Assembly (NCBI GenBank): GCA_046155505.1
Contig: JBJXFK010000021.1
Location: forward strand, 1 to 28,694
DNA length: 28,694 nt
Direction: 5' to 3'
Origin: JBJXFK01 sp046155505
Lineage (GTDB): Bacteria; Planctomycetota; Phycisphaerae; UBA1845; Fen-1342
Below the pieces are notes generated by a model, which was not told the DNA's origin, did not search any database, and saw only the letters and a program-made list of their open reading frames with translations. Shown piece by piece: positions 23,864 to 28,694 of the stretch. Numbering within the stretch: the stretch's first letter is position 1; every line of letters starts with the position of its first letter. The translations under genes were made by a program, and so were the position numbers.

Positions 23864-23945
23864 CTCGCTGGCGCTCGGGGTTCGGATGCGCTCGCTGGCG
23901 CTCGGGTCACTCGCTGGCGCTTCGCGTTCGGATCGCTTGCGCGCC
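23864..23945. repeat. Tandem CGCTCGCTGGCGCTCGGG element, three units
   Basis: Units begin CTCGCTGGCGCT(C/T) at about 23866, 23892 and 23911. The last continues as TCGCGTTCGGATCGCTTGCG. Shorter relatives lie at 18014-18060 and 25942-26000, sharing CACTCGCT-N-GCG and GCGTTCGGATCGCT. Confidence 0.75.
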
Positions 23946-23966
23946 GGGCCCCTAACGAATAATCGG

Positions 23967-24051
23967 CACTGGCGAATTGCCGTCAGTCCTGGGCGGCAAT
24001 CCGTCAATTGCTGGCAACAATCCGTCAGTGCGAAAGCATTGCCGCTGACGG
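23967..24051. promoter_or_regulatory. Three 21-bp direct repeats plus one inverted half: likely operator array
   Basis: CCGTCA occurs at 23980, 24001 and 24022, exactly 21 bp (two helical turns) apart. It sits inside degenerate 21-bp units (23967-23987, 23988-24008, 24009-24029) with consensus CTGGCnAnAATCCGTCAGT. An inverted GCTGACGG follows at 24044-24051. The array lies ~60 bp upstream of the predicted -35 of the prepilin gene, a placement that suits an activator binding one DNA face. Confidence 0.55.
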
Positions 24052-24087
24052 TTTTCCGTAATTGTCGGAAATTATTGCGAGAAGTTA

Positions 24088-24115
24088 TTCACCTGGCGAT
24101 AACGATGTATATACT
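24088..24115 (+). promoter_or_regulatory. Sigma70-like promoter for the prepilin-like gene
   Basis: TTCACC (24088-24093), a 16-bp spacer and TATACT (24110-24115). The 5' leader of ~120 nt carries a TGCGGCG-TCATC-CGCCGCA hairpin (24129-24147). Confidence 0.5.
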
Positions 24116-24241
24116 GCCCTCAAGTGGCTGCGGCGTCATCCGCCGCAATGTCGGAAATAGGGCAGTGACAGGATTCAAAGTGTCAGTGAGGCATCGCCCG
24201 CGGCATTGGCCGGAGCGGCGCTTCTCCGCCGGAGCATGTCC

Positions 24242-25312
24242 ATGCATCGACCGAGTTCTCGCCGGGCGTTTACGCTGATCGAGTTGTTGGTGGTGGTTGC
24301 GATCATCGCGCTGCTGATTTCGATCTTGCTGCCGTCACTGGCGGCGGCAAAGGAGCAGGCGAAAATCGCCAAGTGCCTCGCGAACGCGCGTGCACTGGCC
24401 CAGGCTGCGAATCAATACCTTTCGGACGGGAAATCGGGCAAATCGGATCTGCCTTGGGCGCTGCCGAATCCCTTGCGAACCTCGAACGAGATCGCGCGGT
24501 TCACGATCCGGTCCGAGTTTATCTACGGCGGCAACATGCCGAACAAAACCAACGCCGATTGGAATAGCGGGCTCTTCGACGGAACGTCGAACGCCAACGT
24601 GAACCCTCGGCAGACAGACGTGTATCAGGTGCGCCCAAAGGCGCGACCGATGAACCGATACCTCTCGTCGGATGTCTCATGGGACGCTCCGCCGCTCGTG
24701 ATCGGCGGTCGCCCGGTGCCGGCGGAACAGAACGAGCTATTTCTGTGTCCATCCGACAGCCACCCGATCGTACCCGCCGTTGACGCGAACAACCCACTTC
24801 CCGAGTCAGTTCAGTTCCAGCGCACGTTTGACTGGTGGGGATCAAGTTACTCGATCAATTGGTATTGGCCGTATTACTACCAGCGCACTCCGCTCGGAAT
24901 CGCGGCACCCTACTCGCAGGACTTTGGAAACATCATCGGCGGAGAGCGTTTGAACGGCTCCACTGACCCGGATGGGCCGGTCCTAACCGGTTTCGGATCA
25001 CGCCTGCTGCGCGACAAGGCCGGCGGGTCGGCGTCGCAGTTCGTGATCTTCGAGGAGAACGGGTTGAATTACGCGCTCGAAGGGGCGCGACCGCCGGGTT
25101 ATACGGGATCGGCCCCGTGGGTGAGCACACCGAAACAGGTTATTGGATGGCACGGCAAGCTGAACTATCACACAGCCGCCTTTCTCGACGGACGTGCGGC
25201 GCATCAGCGTTTTGACACGCGCTTCGTATTCGGCACGGGCTGGACCGTCTGGCCCGACAAACCGTGGATCGGCTCGACTTGGGGCCCAATCAACGACCGA
25301 GTGCCGGAGTAG
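24242..25312 (+). CDS. Type II secretion/type IV prepilin-like protein (planctomycete pseudopilin)
   Basis: A 356-residue protein. The short leader MHRPSSRRA precedes FTLIELLVVVAIIALLISIL, the class III prepilin signal: peptidase cleavage before Phe, Glu at +5, then a 20-residue helix. The -1 residue is Ala rather than the usual Gly. The large C-terminal domain has SEFIYGGNMP, ELFLCPSDSHP and GWHGKLNYHTAAFLDGRAAHQRF; the last is the H-G...N..FLDG block typical of the expanded planctomycete pseudopilin family. ATG 24242 is preferred because GGAG stands 7 bp upstream; the ATG at 24236 is too close. It is monocistronic with its own promoter and terminator. Its role in envelope or secretion fibres is inferred. 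Confidence 0.88.
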   Translation: MHRPSSRRAFTLIELLVVVAIIALLISILLPSLAAAKEQAKIAKCLANARALAQAANQYLSDGKSGKSDLPWALPNPLRTSNEIARFTIRSEFIYGGNMPNKTNADWNSGLFDGTSNANVNPRQTDVYQVRPKARPMNRYLSSDVSWDAPPLVIGGRPVPAEQNELFLCPSDSHPIVPAVDANNPLPESVQFQRTFDWWGSSYSINWYWPYYYQRTPLGIAAPYSQDFGNIIGGERLNGSTDPDGPVLTGFGSRLLRDKAGGSASQFVIFEENGLNYALEGARPPGYTGSAPWVSTPKQVIGWHGKLNYHTAAFLDGRAAHQRFDTRFVFGTGWTVWPDKPWIGSTWGPINDRVPE

Positions 25313-25343
25313 CGCGAACGACTAAAGAGAGAACACGATTCGG

Positions 25344-25375
25344 GCCCGGCACTCAAGTGTCGGGCTCGATCTCGT
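25344..25375 (+). terminator. Terminator-like hairpin after the prepilin gene
   Basis: GCCCGGCAC pairs with GTGTCGGGC (one G-T pair) around TCAA, followed by TCGATCTCGTTT. It lies 31 bp past the stop. Confidence 0.6.
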
Positions 25376-25394
25376 TTACAAGGAACCCGATCGG

Positions 25395-25895
25395 CTATCG
25401 CAAGAACGCCTTCCCGCGCAGCCGCCGAATCAGCCCGATTTGCCCGGCGTGATAGGCTTCGTGCCGGAAGCAGTGCGTGACCGCGCCGAGCTTGTCGGTG
25501 TAATGCGGGTGCGGCGTGCCGTCTTTGCCACCGCAGGGTTCGCCGAGCAGGGCGTCGCTCATGCCGCGAATCGCTGCGATGGTTTTTGTGTGGATGTCGG
25601 CCATCGATTCGAGGACGCGCTTGGCGTCCGGGTAGTCGTGTTCCTGCAGTGACTTGACCGGGCCGCCCATCGGGAAATGGGCCGCGAAGGCGTCATCGAT
25701 GATCGACTTTCCGAGACAGCGGACGTGAATGAGCACGTTTTGCGAGACGGCGAGGTGGCCGCAGGTCCACAGGATGTGCGCGAGGCCGGGGCCGGGCTGG
25801 TAGGACCAGTCGTCGCCGGCGACGTCGGCGAGGAGTTTGAGTGTCCAGTCGCGTGTGAGGTCCATTTGGGTGGCGAGGATGGCGGCGGTTGACAT
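25395..25895 (-). CDS. DinB-like domain protein
   Basis: A 166-residue four-helix-bundle protein of the DinB/YfiT group. The three metal-binding histidines are visible: His47 (TCGHLAVSQN) and the pair His145/His149 in FRHEAYHAGQIGLIRRLRG. Members include thiol-dependent S-transferases and other metalloenzymes, but most have no known substrate; a DNA-damage role should not be assumed from the name. ATG 25895 has GGAG 6 bp upstream. It is on the same strand as the CoA-transferase gene, 156 bp downstream of it, but a repeat block separates them, so co-transcription is uncertain. Confidence 0.87.
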   Translation of the reverse strand: MSTAAILATQMDLTRDWTLKLLADVAGDDWSYQPGPGLAHILWTCGHLAVSQNVLIHVRCLGKSIIDDAFAAHFPMGGPVKSLQEHDYPDAKRVLESMADIHTKTIAAIRGMSDALLGEPCGGKDGTPHPHYTDKLGAVTHCFRHEAYHAGQIGLIRRLRGKAFLR

Positions 25896-25941
25896 CGGTG
25901 GCTCCGGTTTTTCGGTGGTGGCTTATCTGCGGGCCGCTAGG

Positions 25942-26041
25942 CCGCTCGATAGCGCTCGGGGCACTCGCTAGTGCGTCGCGTTCGGATCGCTCCCCAATGC
26001 GCGGTCGCGTTTCTGCATTCTTCATTCTTCATTCTGCATTC
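25942..26041. repeat. TCGCGTTCGGATCGCT element joined to a TTCTKCA 7-bp array
   Basis: 25942-26000 is a relative of the 18014 and 23864 elements (CACTCGCT, then GTCGCGTTCGGATCGCT). It is followed directly by 26011-26041, with units TTCTGCA, TTCTTCA, TTCTTCA, TTCTGCA. The array ends 10 bp before the CoA-transferase stop codon (26052-26054). Confidence 0.8.
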
Positions 26042-26051
26042 GCGCCGCGGC

Positions 26052-26756
26052 CTACGCCCGCGCTCGCACCGTCCGCTGCTCGATTCGCTTCTGAAACGCC
26101 GTGCCTTGGAAGATGTACTTCACAAACACGCCCGGCGTATGGATCTGGTCCGCGTCGAGCTCGCCCACCGGCACCAGGTGCTCGACCTCGGCGATGGTCA
26201 CCTTGCCCGCCGCCGCCATCATCGGGTTGAAGTTTCTCGCGGTGCGGCGAAAAATCAGGTTGCCGGCGTGGTCACCTTTCCAAGCTTTGACGATCGCCAC
26301 ATCGCCGCGAATCCAGCGTTCCATGACGTACATGCGGCCGTCGAACTCGCGCGTTTCCTTGCCGTGGGCGACGACAGTGCCGAAACCCGTCGGCGTGAAG
26401 AACGCCGGGATGCCCGCGCCGCCGGCGCGAAGGCGTTCGGAGAGCGTTCCTTGCGGGATCAGTTCGACTTCGAGCTCATTGCTGAGAAATTGCCGCTCGA
26501 ATTCGGCGTTTTCGCCGACGTAGCTGGACATCATCTTTTTGATCTGGCGATTCTGAAGCAGGATGCCTAGGCCGAAGTCATCGACGCCGCAATTGTTGCT
26601 GACGCAGGTGAGGTCTTTGATGCCGAGCTGGCGAATGGCGGCGATGCAGTGTTCGGGAATGCCGCACAGGCCGAACCCGCCGGAGAGCAGGGTCATGCCG
26701 TCGCGGAGGCCGGATTTTTGGATGGCTTCGGTGGCGCTTGAGACGACTTTGTTCAT
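26052..26756 (-). CDS. scoA: 3-oxoacid (succinyl-CoA:acetoacetate-type) CoA-transferase subunit A
   Basis: A 234-residue alpha subunit that moves CoA between succinyl-CoA and a 3-oxo acid such as acetoacetate. It shows SGGFGLCGIPEH (25-36), VSNNCGVDDFGLG, SYVGENAEFERQFLS, ELIPQGTLSERLRAGGAGIP and FTPTGFGT, all hallmarks of the A subunit. The catalytic glutamate is on subunit B, which normally follows directly but is not present here: the next gene downstream is the DinB-like protein. ATG 26756 has GGAGC 8 bp upstream; a longer open frame starts 21 codons earlier but lacks family similarity. Confidence 0.92.
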   Translation of the reverse strand: MNKVVSSATEAIQKSGLRDGMTLLSGGFGLCGIPEHCIAAIRQLGIKDLTCVSNNCGVDDFGLGILLQNRQIKKMMSSYVGENAEFERQFLSNELEVELIPQGTLSERLRAGGAGIPAFFTPTGFGTVVAHGKETREFDGRMYVMERWIRGDVAIVKAWKGDHAGNLIFRRTARNFNPMMAAAGKVTIAEVEHLVPVGELDADQIHTPGVFVKYIFQGTAFQKRIEQRTVRARA

Positions 26757-26914
26757 GGGCGGTTGCTCCGAGTCGAGTTTGCGAAGGGGGATTCTCGGGG
26801 TGCGGTGCGGCGGCGTCAACGCGGGGGCGGCGATGCTGAAGCTGCGGAAAAGTCCGGCTAACGTTGGCTGAAAGCGAAGAGAAAGACAGTTGGATGCGGG
26901 TTCGCCGTTGCCCG

Positions 26915-26956
26915 CTAGCTAAAGCTGGGGGCTTGGGCCGGTCGGCTGAAGCCGAC
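26915..26956. repeat. Short palindromes in the gap upstream of scoA
   Basis: AGCTAAAGCT (26927-26936) and a GTCGGC-TGAA-GCCGAC hairpin (26941-26956). The rest of 26757-27034 shows no gene; it must contain the scoA promoter. Confidence 0.55.
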
Positions 26957-27034
26957 GTGAGGCCGCGCGAGGCGGGCGTGTGACTCGGCGGTTTCTTGCG
27001 GCAGACGTGTTGCCCGGCAGCTTATGATGCCTCC

Positions 27035-27908
27035 GTGGCGACTACGCAAGTTGGCAGTGCGGTCGACGATGCAGCGTCCGCGGCGTGCGGGTATTTGCTG
27101 CGCGGGCTTGCGGTGGACGCACGGTGCCCGGAATGCAGCGGCGCGGAGCGGTGGACGGCGTCGAACGCGGGGCTGCTGGATGCGATTCAGACAAAAGCCG
27201 TTAGACGGGCGCTTGTGCTGCTGATTACGGCGCATCTGGTCGGAAGCGCCATAGCCATTGCCCAATTCATGTACTGGCGGCAGGCTCTCGCGCTCAATCC
27301 AGTCGCAATCCGCGCGTTTTTCGGTGCCGGGTTGATTGTGGATGTGTTGACCGCGATCGCGGGGTTGGTGCCCCCTTCGGGCGAGGCGCGGCTGCCCCAG
27401 TTCGCGCCGGCTCGGCAGACTGCGCGCGGCGCTGACCGCGGCGGCGATCGGGTGCATGCTCGCAGCCGCGGCGAATGCATTCGCATTCATCGCGATTCGC
27501 ACAATCTTGAACGCTCCGACGATCCAGCATGGGCTTACCGTTCTGTGGCTCCTGGTCGGTCCGTCGCAGAACGCGTTGGTGGCAATCGCATTCTTGTTGC
27601 TCGCGCGCCAATTTCGCGAAATCGCGAGCCGTGCCACGAAATGCGCAGCGTTCACAATTGTGGCGATTTATGGTGTGCTCTTTCTGGCCAGATTTGTGAA
27701 TTCGCTGTTGCTCGAGTGCGGGCGTGGTTTGGAGTCGATCTTCGGCGGTCATGTCGTGCGCGTAACGGAGGAGTTTACGCTTTCGGTCACACGCGCGCCG
27801 AATGTCAAGTCGGTATCGCTCTTGTTTGCAGCGCTGATTTGGATACGCGAGTTGAGAATTTTGCGCAGAGAAGCGACCTATCAGGCCGGTCGCGGTGCCG
27901 AGGCAAAG
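27035..27908 (+). pseudogene. Zinc-ribbon multi-pass membrane protein, frameshifted and without its own stop
   Basis: From a GTG near 27035 the first frame reads CGYLLRGLAVDARCPECS, the planctomycete zinc-ribbon signature with its first Cys missing. Two hydrophobic stretches follow (ALVLLITAHLVGSAIAIAQF and a second ending VDVLTAIAG). Beyond ~27361 this frame turns Arg-rich, while the +1 frame becomes membrane-like: LTAAAIGCMLAAAANAFAF, LTVLWLLVGPSQNALVAIAF, AAFTIVAIYGVLFLARFV, SVSLLFAALIW. Removing one G from GGGG at 27361-27364 joins them as TAIAGWCPLRAR. The joined frame has no stop before the window end; it runs through the palindromes at 27910-27955 into antisense of the Fe-S gene. The shift is real decay or a homopolymer error. 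Function unknown. Confidence 0.65.
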
Positions 27909-27909
27909 C

Positions 27910-27955
27910 GCCCGGGTTCGGAAACCCGGGCTACACGGCAGGTTACAAACCTGCC
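27910..27955. repeat. Two adjacent palindromes (GCCCGGGTT and GGCAGGTT types)
   Basis: GCCCGGGTT-CGGA-AACCCGGGC (27910-27931) and GGCAGGTT-ACA-AACCTGCC (27937-27955) stand side by side between convergent genes. They may serve as terminators for both sides. Confidence 0.75.
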
Positions 27956-27974
27956 CCACAGTCAATTCCTACGC

Positions 27975-28694
27975 CTAGCCGCCGACCGATTTCAGAAGCA
28001 CTTCCGCCACGTCGAGTTGCGATACGTCTTCATGCCCCTGGTCGCGCAGGCCGTCGCGGAGCATGGTCATGCAAAACGGGCAGGCGCTGGCGACCATTCT
28101 GCTGCCTGTTCCCTGTTCCCTGTTCCCTGCAGAAGCAGCCGAGGGCGACTGCGCTCCAGGGGCAGCCGAGGACGACTGCGCTCCGGCAGACGGCAACACC
28201 TTCAACAACTGCCGCACGCGGGCGTGGTTTACTTTGCCCGCGCCGTCGCGGCCGTCTTGATGTCGAACGTGCTCCTCTTCCTTCCACATCTGCGCACCGC
28301 CCGCGCCGCAGCACATGCCGCGATCGCGGCTCTCCGGGGCCTCGACCAGCGACAGGCCGGGAATCGCCCGCAAAATCTCGCGCGGCGAGTCGTACACGTC
28401 GTTGTATCGGCCCAGATAACACGAGTCGTGATACACGATCGTGCCGAGCACATGATGCTCGGGCTTGAGTTTGCCGGCGCGAATCAGTTCGAGCAGAAAA
28501 TCGGTGTGATGCACAACCTCGAACTTGCCGCCGAAGTCGGGATACTCGTTCTTGATTGTGTTGAAGCAATGCGGGCAGGTCGTGACGATTTTTTTCACGT
28601 TGTGGGCGTTCAGCGTTTCGACATTGCCCTGCGCGAACATCTGATAGAGATACTCATTGCCCGATCGCCGTGCGGGATCGCCGGTGCAGCGTTC
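27975..28694 (-). CDS. HdrD/GlpC-like Fe-S cluster-binding oxidoreductase subunit (5' partial)
   Basis: The C-terminal 239 residues are visible; the frame continues past the right edge. The visible N-terminal stretch CTGDPARRSGNEYLYQMFAQ is typical of heterodisulfide-reductase-like Fe-S proteins. Two CCG-type cysteine motifs follow: TTCPHCFNTIKNEYPDFGG with YHDSCYLGRYNDVYDSPREI, and MCCGAGGAQMW with ACPFCMTML. Such proteins pass electrons between a quinone or membrane partner and a redox substrate. Oddly, between VRQLLKVLP and VASACPFC there is a ~31-residue low-complexity stretch (SAGAQSSSAAPGAQSP..., NREQGTGSR) encoded by a palindromic element and a 7-bp array; homologues, as I recall them, have only a few residues here. 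The reading frame is kept. Confidence 0.9.
   Translation of the reverse strand, partial: ERCTGDPARRSGNEYLYQMFAQGNVETLNAHNVKKIVTTCPHCFNTIKNEYPDFGGKFEVVHHTDFLLELIRAGKLKPEHHVLGTIVYHDSCYLGRYNDVYDSPREILRAIPGLSLVEAPESRDRGMCCGAGGAQMWKEEEHVRHQDGRDGAGKVNHARVRQLLKVLPSAGAQSSSAAPGAQSPSAASAGNREQGTGSRMVASACPFCMTMLRDGLRDQGHEDVSQLDVAEVLLKSVGG
28105..28184. repeat. CCTGTTC 7-bp array plus two GCAGCCGAGG units inside a coding sequence
   Basis: Three perfect CCTGTTC heptamers and a partial (28105-28129) are followed by two near-identical 23-bp units starting GCAGCCGAGG(G/A)CGACTGCG (28135-28157 and 28162-28184, 27-bp period). Both lie within the Fe-S protein gene. Confidence 0.85.

Noticed and set aside
26996..28468. 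Single 490-residue protein on the + strand
   Set aside because: Only the first ~120 residues look coding; the rest is out of frame with the membrane segments and then antisense to the Fe-S gene.

Overview
The window looks like a chromosomal segment of a GC-rich planctomycete (Planctomycetota, perhaps Phycisphaerae-like). I infer this from three kinds of evidence. Several secreted proteins end in a dockerin-like GD(L/V)DGDGDVDLSDL tail with a final Cys. Planctomycete-style families are present: a zinc-ribbon 'CGY.LRG..RCPEC' protein, an 'AFTLIELLVV' prepilin, PQQ-type sugar dehydrogenases and a CxxCH lipoprotein. The intergenic DNA is packed with short palindromic and 7-8 bp tandem repeats. 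No 16S rRNA or ribosomal protein gene is present to settle the lineage.

Layout. 1-2915 (+): the end of an Ig-domain protein and a VCBS/FG-GAP repeat protein, both with dockerin-like tails. 3018-6488 (-): an aminotransferase, an aldo/keto reductase and fabG, separated by arrays of small palindromes. 6746-6818: tRNA-Ala(CGC). 7019-10266 (+): a compact run of murI, a HEAT-repeat lipoprotein, pgeF and cobB. 10537-14508 (-): a SnoaL-like gene broken by a frameshift and an amber codon, a cupin, an unknown protein and a GH-A clan glycoside hydrolase. 14791-18858 (+): an ABC exporter pair, cmk and plsC. 18978-19532 (-): a zinc-ribbon protein. 19965-21760 (+): a lipoprotein PQQ-type sugar dehydrogenase followed by a c-type cytochrome. 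21925-23433 (-): a paralogous dehydrogenase with a dockerin-like tail. 24242-25312 (+): a prepilin-like protein behind a 21-bp phased repeat region. 25395-26756 (-): DinB-like protein and CoA-transferase subunit A. 27035-27908 (+): a frameshifted membrane protein. 27975-end (-): the C-terminal half of an HdrD/GlpC-like Fe-S protein.

Functional links visible here: peptidoglycan precursor and envelope maintenance (murI, pgeF), lipid synthesis (fabG, plsC), periplasmic sugar oxidation coupled to cytochrome c, and surface or secreted carbohydrate-active proteins. No defence island, phage or transposase was seen.

The most unusual signal is the repeat landscape. Arrays of 7-8 bp units lie on, or within about 20 bp downstream of, the stop codons of at least five genes (a sixth, irregular array lies close to fabG), and one array has been captured in frame inside the Fe-S protein. 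They often sit beside short palindromic elements that recur across the window in both orientations.
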